NCBI GenBank assembly: GCA_902779945.1
Contig: CACZDN010000001.1
Span: 281,716 to 345,715, forward strand
Origin: Oscillospiraceae bacterium
GTDB taxonomy: Bacteria; Bacillota; Clostridia; Oscillospirales; Oscillospiraceae
Reading direction: 5' to 3'
DNA: 64,000 nucleotides
A program made the position numbers and the translations under genes. The notes beneath the pieces were generated by a model that saw only the letters and a list, made by a program, of their open reading frames with translations, was not told the origin of the DNA and searched no databases. Numbering within the stretch: the first letter of the stretch is position 1; each line of letters starts with the position of its first letter. Positions 38,189 to 47,251 of this stretch are shown here, one piece after another.

Positions 38189-38917
38189 ATGAAGATCGCG
38201 CTTGGCAAAAAACTGCACAGCGGACGCGGGATCGCCTGGATCTTCGCCATCCTGCTGGTGCTGATCATCGTCCTGTGCATCATGATTCTCGCCCCTTATT
38301 ATAAAGAATATCAGGAGAAGGGGAAGATCGTGGCCTGTGCCACCGCTCTGGACACCGCGCGGCGGCAGCTTGCGGCGAATTTCATGTTCAACGGCTTTGA
38401 GAACGACTCGGCCGAGGAGGCCAAGGAGTTCGTCGCCTACACCATGAACGGCTGGGACGATCTGTGTCCCGACTACGGCAGTGTTTACATCGTCCCGAAG
38501 GACGACAGCCTGCTGGACTGGGATATCGTCTGCGGCCTGCACTGTGCGGACAAAAAGCTCTGCACCAGGCTCAACGCCTACAACGTGCGCGAACAGCTGC
38601 GCGAGGCCCTGCGTGACCGCCAGGTCGACGGTGAGAAATATCCGGAGAGCCTGCCCTATACGCTCCACGGCAGGCAGGGCACCGCCCTGCTGGTCGACGA
38701 GGACCCGGGCTTCAAGCGCGGCACCGCCACCACCCAGGGCTATGAGGAAAGCGGGACCGTCGTCTTTTACTCCATCGTGGGGCACAGCGATTTTGGCGCG
38801 GACTCCGGCATGAAGGACGGAGAGCTCTGGTTCTTCAGCTTTGCCGACACGGAGCACTGTGCCACCTGGAGCTACCATGACGAGTGGACCGGCGACAGCT
38901 ACCGGGGCCTTTCCTGA
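38189..38917 (+). CDS. Pilus-locus single-pass membrane protein of unknown function
   Basis: A 242-residue protein, not recognised. A basic start (MKIALGKKLHSGRG) is followed by one strong hydrophobic helix (about residues 15-38) and then a soluble domain. That domain has several cysteines (among them CGLHC..KKLC). GAGAGGGGGACC precedes the ATG. It lies between the pilin genes and the prepilin peptidase and ends 14 bases before that gene. A role as a minor pilin or assembly factor is inferred only from position; no prepilin cleavage motif is seen. Confidence 0.65.
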   Translation: MKIALGKKLHSGRGIAWIFAILLVLIIVLCIMILAPYYKEYQEKGKIVACATALDTARRQLAANFMFNGFENDSAEEAKEFVAYTMNGWDDLCPDYGSVYIVPKDDSLLDWDIVCGLHCADKKLCTRLNAYNVREQLREALRDRQVDGEKYPESLPYTLHGRQGTALLVDEDPGFKRGTATTQGYEESGTVVFYSIVGHSDFGADSGMKDGELWFFSFADTEHCATWSYHDEWTGDSYRGLS

Positions 38918-38931
38918 GAGGAGGGGAGCGC

Positions 38932-39726
38932 GTGTCGATCTATGCAGGCCGCGGCCTGCTCCTCTACTGCAGCGTCCTGGCGTGCGTGCTGGGCGCGGTG
39001 TTTGGCTCCTTTCTCAACTGCGCCGCCTGGCGCATCGCCCATGGGGAGTCCTTCCTGAAGGGACACAGCCGCTGCCCAAAGTGTGAGCATGAGCTGGGCG
39101 CAAAGGATCTTGTGCCGGTGCTGAGCTGGGTTTTCCAGCGCGGGTGCTGCCGCTACTGCGGGGAGAAGATCTCCGTCCGCTATCCGCTGACGGAGCTGGG
39201 CTTTGCGCTTTTGACGCTCGCATGTCTGCTGCATTTTGATCTCAGCGTTCTGTGCCTCAGAAACTGGGTTTTCCTCTGCTGCCTGTTCTGCCTGTCGCTC
39301 GTCGATCTGGAGAGCTATACGATCCCGGACGGCTGCCTGCTGATCGCGGCGGGGGTGTGGCTTGCCGCGCTGCCCTTCCTGCGGCCGGGCTGGGGGGAGA
39401 TCCTGCGGGCCCTTCTCGCGGGCCTGGTTTTCGGCGGCGGGATCCTGCTTTTGTCCCTCGCGATGGACAAAATCCTCGGCAGGGAGAGTCTCGGCGGCGG
39501 GGACGTGAAACTCTTCGCAGTCGTGGGCCTGTATCTGGGCTTTGCCGGAACGCTGTTTACGATGCTGTTTGCCTGCGTGCTGGGCCTCCTGTTTGCCCTC
39601 GCACAGAGAAAACGCGACGGGGCGGGGAAGGCCATTCCCTTCGGCCCGTCGATCTCCGCGGCCGCGGCGGCGATGCTGCTCTGGGGCCGGCGGCTTATAG
39701 AATGGTACATCGGCCTGCTGGGCTGA
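38932..39726 (+). CDS. pilD: Type IV prepilin peptidase
   Basis: A 264-residue integral membrane aspartyl protease that removes prepilin leaders. After the first helix comes GSFLNCAAWRI, then two CXXC pairs (CPKC and CRYC) of the cytoplasmic zinc-binding loop, which in the family also goes with N-methylation. The catalytic aspartates lie in SLVDLESYTIPD and in GGGDVKLF. GTG at 38932 follows GAGGAGGGG, so the frame's earlier start, overlapping the preceding gene, is rejected. Confidence 0.92.
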   Translation: MSIYAGRGLLLYCSVLACVLGAVFGSFLNCAAWRIAHGESFLKGHSRCPKCEHELGAKDLVPVLSWVFQRGCCRYCGEKISVRYPLTELGFALLTLACLLHFDLSVLCLRNWVFLCCLFCLSLVDLESYTIPDGCLLIAAGVWLAALPFLRPGWGEILRALLAGLVFGGGILLLSLAMDKILGRESLGGGDVKLFAVVGLYLGFAGTLFTMLFACVLGLLFALAQRKRDGAGKAIPFGPSISAAAAAMLLWGRRLIEWYIGLLG

Positions 39727-39745
39727 TTATGGAAAAGGAAGTTTG

Positions 39746-40783
39746 GTGAAGAAGATGGCAAAACCGATCTTGGGCGTGGATATCGGGTACGACAGCCTGA
39801 AGCTTGCTCTCGTCAAGGGAAAGCAGGTCAAAAAGACCGCCGTCGTTCCCATGCCCAACAATCTGATACGCGAGGGCCGCGTAATCTCGACCGAGACCAT
39901 GGGGGAGCTCATCCGCCGCACGATGAAGGAGCACGGTATACGCTGCGGGCAGGCGGCGCTGGCCCTCCCGAACGAGACCGTGTTCATACGCAGCGTGACC
40001 ATGCCGCTTATGACGGTGGATCAGCTTAACTACAACCTGCCCTTTGAGTTCCGGGATTATATCACCAACGAGCTGAAGGACTACTTCTACGACTACGCCG
40101 TCGTCTCCACGGGTGAGAACTCCGGGGAAGACGGGGGCGAGAGCACGGAGGAAGGCGAGGGCGGCGGGCCCGTGATGGAGCTCATGGCTGTGGCCGCGCC
40201 GAAGTCTCTGATCGAGGAATCGAAGGAGACGCTGCATAGGGCCGGGCTCAAGCTCGTCAAGGCCGCGCCGACGGTCTGCGCCTTCCAGGCGCTGATCCGC
40301 GAGGACTTGAAAAAACACGATGGCGCCGAGAAGGAATACTGCATCCTCGACCTCGGCAACCAGAGCATCCGCATGTACATGTTCCGGGGCGACCGCCACA
40401 TGGTCACCCGCGTGCTGGAGATCGGCATGAACAGCCTCGACACCGTCATCAGCGAGGCCTATTCCGTCGATGTGCATCTGGCGCATACCTATTTGCTGAC
40501 CAATTACGAGGGCTGCCAGAGCAAGGACTACTGCATCAACGCCTACGGCAACATCACGGTCGAGCTGATGCGTGCGCTGAACTTCTATCGCTTCAGCAAT
40601 CCGGACAGCCATCTCGAGGACATCTGGATCTGCGGCGGCGGCGCGTGCATCCGCCCGCTCCAGGACACGATCGCCGAGACGCTTGACCTGCCGATCCACA
40701 CCGCGGGCGAGCTCGTACCCGACGGCGCCGCCGTGGAGGAGGACTACGCTCTTCTCCAGGCGATCGGCATTGCGATGTATTGA
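39746..40783 (+). CDS. pilM: Type IV pilus assembly protein PilM
   Basis: A 345-residue actin-like ATPase of the cytoplasmic pilus platform. KPILGVDIGYDSLKL is the phosphate-1 loop, and ILDLGNQSIRMYMF and ICGGGACI are the later nucleotide-contact segments. An acidic glycine-rich insert (about residues 125-145) is unusual. Start codons TTG, GTG and ATG lie close together; GTG at 39746 has the best spacing from AAGGA. It is followed by pilN and pilO, the usual order. Confidence 0.9.
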   Translation: MKKMAKPILGVDIGYDSLKLALVKGKQVKKTAVVPMPNNLIREGRVISTETMGELIRRTMKEHGIRCGQAALALPNETVFIRSVTMPLMTVDQLNYNLPFEFRDYITNELKDYFYDYAVVSTGENSGEDGGESTEEGEGGGPVMELMAVAAPKSLIEESKETLHRAGLKLVKAAPTVCAFQALIREDLKKHDGAEKEYCILDLGNQSIRMYMFRGDRHMVTRVLEIGMNSLDTVISEAYSVDVHLAHTYLLTNYEGCQSKDYCINAYGNITVELMRALNFYRFSNPDSHLEDIWICGGGACIRPLQDTIAETLDLPIHTAGELVPDGAAVEEDYALLQAIGIAMY

Positions 40784-40799
40784 GCGGGAGGTGAGCGCA

Positions 40800-41435
40800 A
40801 TGGCAGTTGCAGCGAAAACAAAGGGCAAGAAGGCGGGCCGGAAGCTCCACCGCGGACAGATGCCCGTAAAGCGCACCATCAACCTCGCGAGCATGGGCGA
40901 TAAGCCGATGCGCATCGGCGTCGCGATCCCCGCGATCCTGCTGATCCTGATCGCGGCGGCCGCGTTTGCCAAGTTCCTGGTCATTGACCGCCTGAACGAG
41001 GTGAACGCGGCGCAGGCGGAGCTGGCCCGCGTACGGAGCCAGGTGGACGCGGGCTACGAGGAGCTGAAGGATTTTGACGATCTCAGCCTGCTCTACGCCC
41101 ATTACACCTATTCCGGCTTTACGGCTGAGGAGCTCGGCCGCACCGACCGCGTGGACGTGCTCGACCTCATCCGCCGCAAGGTGATCCCCTGGTCCGTGGT
41201 CAGCTCCTGGTCTCTCACAGGCAACCAGCTCAGCATCAACATGACGGCGGACAGCCTGCAGCAGATCAATCTCATCGTACAGCAGCTCGAGACTGAGGAC
41301 CTGGTGGACTTCTGCACCGTGAACACCGCAAACACCGACGACAACACCCGCGGCAAAGAGGCCATCGAGTACAGCGTCGTGAACGCGCGCGTATCGGTGT
41401 ATCTCAATTCCGGCACGGAGGTGGACGTATCATGA
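40800..41435 (+). CDS. pilN: Type IV pilus assembly protein PilN-like
   Basis: A 211-residue bitopic protein. A basic cytoplasmic N-terminus of about 45 residues (lysine-rich, including RTINLAS, similar to the PilM-binding INLLP motif of PilN) is followed by a helix (about 47-68), a coiled-coil segment and a ferredoxin-like fold. GGGAGGTGAG lies just upstream of the ATG. The stop overlaps pilO by four bases. Sequence similarity across PilN proteins is low, so assignment leans on the topology and the position between pilM and pilO. Confidence 0.8.
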   Translation: MAVAAKTKGKKAGRKLHRGQMPVKRTINLASMGDKPMRIGVAIPAILLILIAAAAFAKFLVIDRLNEVNAAQAELARVRSQVDAGYEELKDFDDLSLLYAHYTYSGFTAEELGRTDRVDVLDLIRRKVIPWSVVSSWSLTGNQLSINMTADSLQQINLIVQQLETEDLVDFCTVNTANTDDNTRGKEAIEYSVVNARVSVYLNSGTEVDVS

Positions 41436-42031
41436 AGGTCATAAGCCGGGAATTCTCTCTGAAGGAGAAAATCCTGCTTCTGCTTCTCAGCCTGGTCCTG
41501 GTGGGGCTTGCATATTACCAGTTTGTTGACCGGCCCGTACGGGAGACGGTGACCAGCGCCCACCGGGAGACGCAGGAACTGAAAACCGAGCTCAAGACTG
41601 TGGAGGCAAAGCTCGAAAAAATGCGGCGTATGCGCAGCGAGATCGAGGATGTGACCGCCGGCGGCACTGCCAGCGAGATGTACAGCTACAACAACAGCAA
41701 GGCCGAGATCGCCCTGCTCAACGACATTCTGGGCGATACCCTGCAATACGCCATCACGTTTGAAAACGTCACCCGGGAGGGCGACCAGATCCGCCGCGAT
41801 TTTTCACTGCAGTTCACGGTGGACAAGTATGACGCCGTGGAGGGCGTTCTGCAGGCGCTGAACGGGAGCCCCTACCGCTGCCTCATCGGCGACGTTCGCT
41901 GCAGCGCGAACCGGGACGGAAATATCATGGACGGGAACGTCACGGTCAACGCCGTCGCGACCTTTTACGAGACCATGGTGGGCGGCACGCCCGATGCGGG
42001 CCTGCCCGAGACCAGGCCGAGCGCCAGATAA
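41432..42031 (+). CDS. pilO: Type IV pilus assembly protein PilO-like
   Basis: A 199-residue bitopic protein with a short cytoplasmic start, one helix (about 12-30), a heptad-rich coiled coil (about 35-70) and a small alpha/beta domain. This is PilO topology. ATGA overlap with pilN shows translational coupling. It is the last gene of the locus; the extension ATPase (pilB), retraction ATPase (pilT) and platform protein (pilC) are not in the window. Confidence 0.82.
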   Translation: MKVISREFSLKEKILLLLLSLVLVGLAYYQFVDRPVRETVTSAHRETQELKTELKTVEAKLEKMRRMRSEIEDVTAGGTASEMYSYNNSKAEIALLNDILGDTLQYAITFENVTREGDQIRRDFSLQFTVDKYDAVEGVLQALNGSPYRCLIGDVRCSANRDGNIMDGNVTVNAVATFYETMVGGTPDAGLPETRPSAR

Positions 42032-42063
42032 GACCGGCGCGCGGAGAACAACACAGCGTGACA

Positions 42064-42098
42064 AAGACCCCGCCGCGGATTTCCGACGGCGGGGTCTT
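42064..42098. terminator. Hairpin after pilO
   Basis: A perfect 12-bp stem (42064-42075 with 42087-42098) and an 11-base loop that can pair further. No T-run follows on the + strand, so it is a weak terminator or a protective 3' hairpin. Confidence 0.5.
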
Positions 42099-42135
42099 CC
42101 GACAAACGGGACACGGCTGCTTCATCATACTCTTC

Positions 42136-42164
42136 AGAGGGGCCTCGGCCCCTCTGCTGTTTTT
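42136..42164 (+). terminator. Probable terminator of the pilus operon
   Basis: A 9-bp GC-rich stem (AGAGGGGCC with GGCCCCTCT) is followed by GCTG and five T. It lies about 100 bases after the pilO stop. Confidence 0.65.
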
Positions 42165-42210
42165 CGCCCCGCAAGGAGAAAAACGCTGCTCGTTCCGCAA
42201 GAATACCCTA

Positions 42211-42370
42211 AGGCAATACCGCATAATTCGGCGAGAGCGAATCCTGAGAAAATTTGGGTTCTGATGAAGGCATTTTTTGCAGGAATACTTTGTGTATTGC
42301 AAGAAAAAGTGACAAAATCAGAGCGCGAATTTTCCAGGAGGCGCCGAAGGCGGATTGTGCGGTGCTGCCC
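42211..42370. repeat. AGGCAATACCGC element, copy B
   Basis: A 160-base unit with terminal repeats AGGCAATACCGC and GCGGTGCTGCCC. It is nearly identical to the reverse complement of copy C at 55803-55963 and longer than copy A. TA flanks both ends, suggesting a TA target duplication. No coding potential; MITE-like. Confidence 0.85.
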
Positions 42371-42414
42371 TAAGGCTTTTTTACGAAACGGACGTGTAAA
42401 CGAGATAAAAAACC

Positions 42415-42444
42415 TTGCCATGTCAAACGGGAGCGTGCTATAAT
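42415..42444 (+). promoter_or_regulatory. Promoter of the partner-switching cluster
   Basis: TTGCCA (42415-42420), an 18-base spacer and a perfect TATAAT (42439-42444), about 30 bases before the first gene. It lies just downstream of mobile-element copy B. Confidence 0.7.
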
Positions 42445-42475
42445 ATTTCGAAATTCTACGCAGTGATAAAGGTCG

Positions 42476-43381
42476 TTGATCATTTTGGTTTTTGAACCGC
42501 TCAGCTTTTCTCATAAAACCGCCGTTGACGCGCTGACCGCAAAATACGGGGAGGGCTCCTGCCAGCATTCCTTCGTCACGCTGTATAGCCTTCAGGAGAA
42601 ATACGGAGACACTGCGTGCATTGAGGACGGCACGCTCTATGTCCGGCGTGAGAAGCTCTGCACCGATGCGCTGAGCGTCTGTCTGCTCCCCCTCGGAGCG
42701 GCGGAGCCCGAACAGAGCGTGGGGCGGCTGCTGGAGGATGCGCACCGGAGAGGGACACGGCTTCGCTTCTTTACCGCGACGGAGCGGGCGGCGCAGACCC
42801 TGCGGGAGATCTTTCCCGGGCGCTTTACATACGAGGAGAACCGGGACTACGCGGAATACCTCTATGATACGCGGCGCCTGGCCGGGATGTCCGGGCCGGA
42901 GCTGTCAAAAAAGCGCAGCAATCTCCGCCGCTTTTACCGCAGCTGCCCGGGCGAGCTGCGCACGGAAGCGCTCGAGTCCGCGCGTTTTCCCGACGTGTAT
43001 GCGTTTCTGGACAACTGGCTCGCGCAGAATATGGAGGACCACGACGCGCACGCGCTCAGGCGGGAGCGGAAGAGTATCGAGATGCAGCTGAACCATTTTG
43101 AAGATTTCAGACTCCGCGGCGTCGTCGTCTATATCGACGGAAAACTCTGCGGCTTTGCCTACGGAACCCCGCTCTCGGATACCGTATTCGACGGTCTTGT
43201 CATGAAGGGGGACCGGAGCGTCTGCCAGCTCGGCGTGCTGCTGTACCGGGAGATGGCGCTGCGCTGCGGCTGCGCGCTCCTCAACGCCGAGGAGGACCTG
43301 GGCATCCCCGGCCTGCGGGAGAGCAAGCTCTCCTATCATCCTGACAGGCTTCTGAAAAAATATGTTATAACCGAGGTTTGA
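42476..43381 (+). CDS. DUF2156 / LPG-synthase C-terminal-like acyltransferase
   Basis: A 301-residue protein resembling the cytosolic domain of phosphatidylglycerol lysyltransferases (MprF) and free DUF2156 proteins, with a GNAT fold. Family-like segments are ELSKKRSNLRRFYR, LDNWL, HFEDFRLRGVVVYIDGKLCGFAYG and a C-terminal NAEEDLGIPGLRESKLSYHPDRLLKKY. There is no membrane domain, so it probably does not flip lipids itself. Start uncertain: TTG at 42476 follows AAAGG closely; TTG at 42485 is the alternative. The stop is three bases before the next gene. Substrate unknown. Confidence 0.8.
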   Translation: MIILVFEPLSFSHKTAVDALTAKYGEGSCQHSFVTLYSLQEKYGDTACIEDGTLYVRREKLCTDALSVCLLPLGAAEPEQSVGRLLEDAHRRGTRLRFFTATERAAQTLREIFPGRFTYEENRDYAEYLYDTRRLAGMSGPELSKKRSNLRRFYRSCPGELRTEALESARFPDVYAFLDNWLAQNMEDHDAHALRRERKSIEMQLNHFEDFRLRGVVVYIDGKLCGFAYGTPLSDTVFDGLVMKGDRSVCQLGVLLYREMALRCGCALLNAEEDLGIPGLRESKLSYHPDRLLKKYVITEV

Positions 43382-43384
43382 TCC

Positions 43385-45196
43385 ATGAATAAGCTGGAAG
43401 CCAATGCCTCCCTGCTGATTATCACGTTTTTCGCCTCCATCCAGTACGCCTTTCTCACCGGCGTCCCGGAAGGCGTCTCTCAATTCGCGTTTCTCAGCGT
43501 GACCAACCTGGTTGGATTTCTCATCATGCTGATGTTCTTCTTCGGGGAGCTGTTCCGCCTCGACGCCAAGCAGGTGAAGCAGTCCATCCTGCTCTCGGCG
43601 GAACTTCTGGGGGCGAACACGCTGATCCTCTTCGGCTCGGCCGAGACGGGAGGGACGGTCGTCGCGTGCGTGACCTCCGCCTACTTCGTCCTGATTCCCC
43701 TCTTCGCCTTCCTGCTTTTCAAGGAAAAGCCGGACGTGACCACCTTCCCGGGCATCGCCGTCGTGCTGGTCGGCCTGTTCCTGATGATGAACGCCGACGT
43801 GAGCAGCCTCTTCACCCGCGGCGTGCTCTACCTGCTGGGGGCGGACGTATTCATCACGCTCTATTTCCTCACGCTCTCGCGCTTTGCCACCACCTCAAAC
43901 CCGTCCATCATCGCCATGGGGCAGATGTTCTTCTCCTTCCTCTTCGCCCTGGTGCTGTGGATCGGGGAGAGCGCGCTGCGCCACACCGGCCTCTCGCTGC
44001 CGACGGACCCGTCCTTCTGGGCCGCGGTCATCTTCATCAGCTTCTTTATCCGCGGACTCTACGGTATCGTGCAGATCTACGCCATGCGCTATGTCTCGCC
44101 CCTGAACGCGGCGCTGATCTTCTCCTCCGAGATCGTCATGACCCTCGCAATGAGTCCGGTGATGGCCACCGTCTTCGGAATGCCGGCGGAGGAGATCACC
44201 TCCCTGCGCGCCCTCGGCGCCGTCGTCATGGTGGCGGGCATCCTGCTGGCGGACAGCGCCGTCTATAAGGTCGTCAGGGAGAGCATCCTCGCGCCGAAGG
44301 ATTACCGGCGCATCGCGGGTGTTGTGCTGCTCTCCGCCGTGCTGTACTTTGCCTTTGACGTGATGGTGCAGGCGACGCGCTTTTTGACCTTCGGCCCGAT
44401 CGCGGGCCTCAAGAACTTTCTGCCGGTTACATTGGGCGTGATTTGCGGCCCTCTGGGGCCGATCGGCTGCTGCCTCGGCTGCGTCGCGGCCGGGCGTTTT
44501 GTCGGCAACAGCTGGAGCTGGATCGGCGCGGAGTGCATATGCACGCTCATCATCGGCATCGGGATGTGGATGCTCTGGCCCATCTTCTCCAAGGAGCCCT
44601 GCATGCGCCTGAAAACGCCGCGAGACTACGTTACCTATTTCCTCGTGCTGGGCGCGCTGTCGCTGCTCGGCGGTCTTGCTGCGGTGGCCTTTCTGGGGCA
44701 GAGCGTCTTTCTTGCCGTATGCGGCGCCTATTTCTTCATGGGCAGCTTCGTCGGCATCCCCGTCAATGTCCTGCTGTCCAGCCTCCTCCATATTGATCCC
44801 GTCCTGCCGAGAGGCGGCCAGCGCAAGGACGATATCGTCGGCATAATGGACTGCCCGGAGAGTCTGGGACAGATCAATGAGCAGATCGAGGATTACTGCC
44901 TTTCGCACAGGATCGGCATGAAGAAGGTCTTCGAGGTCGAAAACTGCGTGGAAGAGATCGCCATCCGTATCTTCCGGTCACTGCCGGAGACGAAGGTCGG
45001 CATCGCGATGATGTTCGGAGACACGATCTCGCTCCGGATCGACTATCCTGGCAGCCGCTACAACCCCCTGCGCAAGGGCCCGGAGGAGGACGAGACGGAG
45101 ATCGCCGGCCTGAGTCTGCTGCGCCATCGGGCGCTGCGTGCCTCCTACAGCTATGGCAGTGCAAAAAAGGAAAACCATGTACATATCGTGATTTGA
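43385..45196 (+). CDS. EamA-like transporter fused to a second membrane domain and a degenerate RsbW-like ATPase domain
   Basis: A 603-residue protein in three parts. Residues 1-300 have about ten helices and look like a drug/metabolite (EamA) transporter. Residues 315-470 add about five helices with KNFLPVTLGVICGPLGPIG, similar in feel to ECF-S/MASE-type membrane sensor domains. Residues 490-603 align by eye with the RsbW-like protein encoded 2 kb downstream (CVEEI; RYNPL against PYDPL; GLSLL against GLGIY). The N-box Asn is Arg here and the G2 box is altered, so kinase activity is doubtful. Lies between the acyltransferase and the phosphatase with gaps of 3 and 15 bases. Role is inferred: membrane sensing linked to partner switching. 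Confidence 0.75.
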   Translation: MNKLEANASLLIITFFASIQYAFLTGVPEGVSQFAFLSVTNLVGFLIMLMFFFGELFRLDAKQVKQSILLSAELLGANTLILFGSAETGGTVVACVTSAYFVLIPLFAFLLFKEKPDVTTFPGIAVVLVGLFLMMNADVSSLFTRGVLYLLGADVFITLYFLTLSRFATTSNPSIIAMGQMFFSFLFALVLWIGESALRHTGLSLPTDPSFWAAVIFISFFIRGLYGIVQIYAMRYVSPLNAALIFSSEIVMTLAMSPVMATVFGMPAEEITSLRALGAVVMVAGILLADSAVYKVVRESILAPKDYRRIAGVVLLSAVLYFAFDVMVQATRFLTFGPIAGLKNFLPVTLGVICGPLGPIGCCLGCVAAGRFVGNSWSWIGAECICTLIIGIGMWMLWPIFSKEPCMRLKTPRDYVTYFLVLGALSLLGGLAAVAFLGQSVFLAVCGAYFFMGSFVGIPVNVLLSSLLHIDPVLPRGGQRKDDIVGIMDCPESLGQINEQIEDYCLSHRIGMKKVFEVENCVEEIAIRIFRSLPETKVGIAMMFGDTISLRIDYPGSRYNPLRKGPEEDETEIAGLSLLRHRALRASYSYGSAKKENHVHIVI

Positions 45197-45211
45197 ACAG
45201 GAGGTGCTTGC

Positions 45212-47251
45212 GTGGAAGCAAAAAAAAGAAAACCGATACGCCGCCGGATCCAATCCATCGTAATGACCATCTGCATCGTTGCGGTGCTGGTCGCGGGCGT
45301 CGTCGGGCTTATCAGCATGTTCAGCATCCGCAGCATCAGCGAAAAGGCGCTCATCGGCGGCACGGTGCAGAACGTCGGCAACCTGGCGCAGAGCAAGGCG
45401 GAGCTCGCCGATGCGGAGCTGAACGCCTATGAAGCCACGGTCCAGCGCCTGGCGGAGTACATCGACGATCTCTACGCCCATCCCGACCGCTATGTCCGGC
45501 GGGAGATCCTGCCGCCCAGCAAGGCCGCGGCGGGGGAGTATGTGCTGCAGCGCGGCTTCGTGTCCGAGGAGATCAAACTTCAGGACGTGGAGGACGAGCT
45601 GGGACTTCTGAGCAACGTCGAGCAGGCGTTCCGCCCCGTCATACTGGGCGCAAAGGGCACGATCACCACCATGTATCTCGGCACGGAGAGCGGCGTCATG
45701 ATCTCCTACGACGCGGCCTCGGAGGTCGGGGACAACGAGGAGGGCAGCGAGATTTACTTCAACTACCGGGAGAGACCCTGGTATGTCGCAACGATCACGC
45801 AGGACGGCTCGAGCATCTCCCCGGTCTATACGGACGACTACGGCCGCGGCCTGATGATCAGCGTAGCGGCGCCCTTCCAGAACGCGGCAGGGGAAAACCA
45901 CGGCGTTGTATGTATTGACATTTTGATCTCGGACCTCTACAATGAAGTTGTGCGGCTCGACATGGAGGAAGAGGCCTACGCCTTCCTGGTCGACAGCGAG
46001 GGCAACATGATCTCGCCGGACAGCTCGGGCGGGTCGATCTATCAAAATGCCGAACTGGACGACAGCGTCCGGCAGAGCATCCTCAACCGGAAAACCGGCG
46101 TCGAACAGGCGCAGACGGGCGTGTATTTCGCCTACGCGCCGGTCAGCGCGGTGCCCTGGATGTTCTGCATCCGTATCCCGCAGTCCATGATCCTGGAGCC
46201 GGTGAGCCAGATCGAGAGCAGCATCTCCCGCTCAATTCTGTCCTATATCGGCGTGATCATACTGGTCAGCCTTTTCGTAACGCTGATCGTGGGGAAATTC
46301 TCCGTCTCGCTGACCGAGCCTCTGATCGAGCTCGGGAACGACGCACGGGCAATCAGCGGCGGCGACTTCGACCACCGGGCGGAGGGCTATGCCAACGACG
46401 AGATCGGCGACCTGGCGGTGACCTTCAACGACATGGCCGCCGCGCTCAAGCAGTTCATAACGGACCTCACGGCCGTCACGGCGGAGAAGGAACGCATCGG
46501 CGCGGAGCTGAACGTCGCGACGCAGATCCAGGCGGATATGCTGCCGCGTATCTTCCCGCCCTTCCCGGACCGCAACGAGTTTGACCTCTACGCCACCATG
46601 ACCCCCGCCAAGGAGGTCGGCGGCGACTTCTACGACTTCTTCCTTGTCGACGAGGATCATCTGGGCCTCGTCATGGCGGACGTCTCCGGCAAGGGCGTAC
46701 CGGCGGCCCTTTTCATGGTCATTGCCAAGACGCTCATCAAGAACCGCGCGCAGATGGGCGGCGGTCCCGCCGAGATCCTGCGCTATGTCAACGAGCAGCT
46801 CTGTGAGGGCAACGAGGCCGAGCTTTTCGTGACCGTGTGGCTTGCCATCGTGGAGATCTCCACAGGCAGGGGCCTCGCCGCCAACGCCGGTCACGAGCAT
46901 CCCGTCATCCGCCGCGCCGACGGGAGCTGGGAGCTTTCAATTTACCGCCATTCGCCCGCCGTTGCGACGATGGAAGGGATACGCTTCAGGGAGCACAGCT
47001 TCGAGCTGCACCCCGGCGACGCGCTCTTCGTGTACACCGACGGCGTGGCCGAGGCGACCGACGCCTCGAACGAGCTGTTCGGTACGGACAGGATGCTCGC
47101 GGCCCTCAACCGCGAACCGGACGCCGAGCCGAGGCGGCTGCTGGAAAACGTCAAGGAAGAGCTCGACGCCTTCGTCGGCAGCGCCCCGCAGTTTGACGAT
47201 ATCACGATGCTGAGCATGATTTACAATGGATCGGAGGGGAGAACGACTTGA
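45212..47251 (+). CDS. Membrane sensor PP2C (SpoIIE/RsbU-type) phosphatase
   Basis: A 679-residue protein. Helix at 14-35; extracytoplasmic dCACHE-like domain about 40-335 (RERPWY at 186-191, typical of Cache modules); helix 341-361; HAMP linker 362-415; PP2C phosphatase about 430-672 with metal-binding Asp in GGDFYDF (470-476) and MADVSGKG (488-495), and FDDITML near the end. The family dephosphorylates STAS anti-anti-sigma proteins, here most likely the 47735 product. GTG start with GGAGG seven bases upstream. The stop overlaps the kinase gene. Confidence 0.92.
   Translation: MEAKKRKPIRRRIQSIVMTICIVAVLVAGVVGLISMFSIRSISEKALIGGTVQNVGNLAQSKAELADAELNAYEATVQRLAEYIDDLYAHPDRYVRREILPPSKAAAGEYVLQRGFVSEEIKLQDVEDELGLLSNVEQAFRPVILGAKGTITTMYLGTESGVMISYDAASEVGDNEEGSEIYFNYRERPWYVATITQDGSSISPVYTDDYGRGLMISVAAPFQNAAGENHGVVCIDILISDLYNEVVRLDMEEEAYAFLVDSEGNMISPDSSGGSIYQNAELDDSVRQSILNRKTGVEQAQTGVYFAYAPVSAVPWMFCIRIPQSMILEPVSQIESSISRSILSYIGVIILVSLFVTLIVGKFSVSLTEPLIELGNDARAISGGDFDHRAEGYANDEIGDLAVTFNDMAAALKQFITDLTAVTAEKERIGAELNVATQIQADMLPRIFPPFPDRNEFDLYATMTPAKEVGGDFYDFFLVDEDHLGLVMADVSGKGVPAALFMVIAKTLIKNRAQMGGGPAEILRYVNEQLCEGNEAELFVTVWLAIVEISTGRGLAANAGHEHPVIRRADGSWELSIYRHSPAVATMEGIRFREHSFELHPGDALFVYTDGVAEATDASNELFGTDRMLAALNREPDAEPRRLLENVKEELDAFVGSAPQFDDITMLSMIYNGSEGRTT

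Larger units (their letters stand above)
42032..42475. other. Intergenic region with hairpins, a mobile element and a promoter
   Basis: Contains a 12-bp hairpin (42064-42098), the probable pilus-operon terminator (42136-42164), mobile-element copy B (42211-42370) and a promoter (42415-42444). No gene is supported. Confidence 0.6.
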
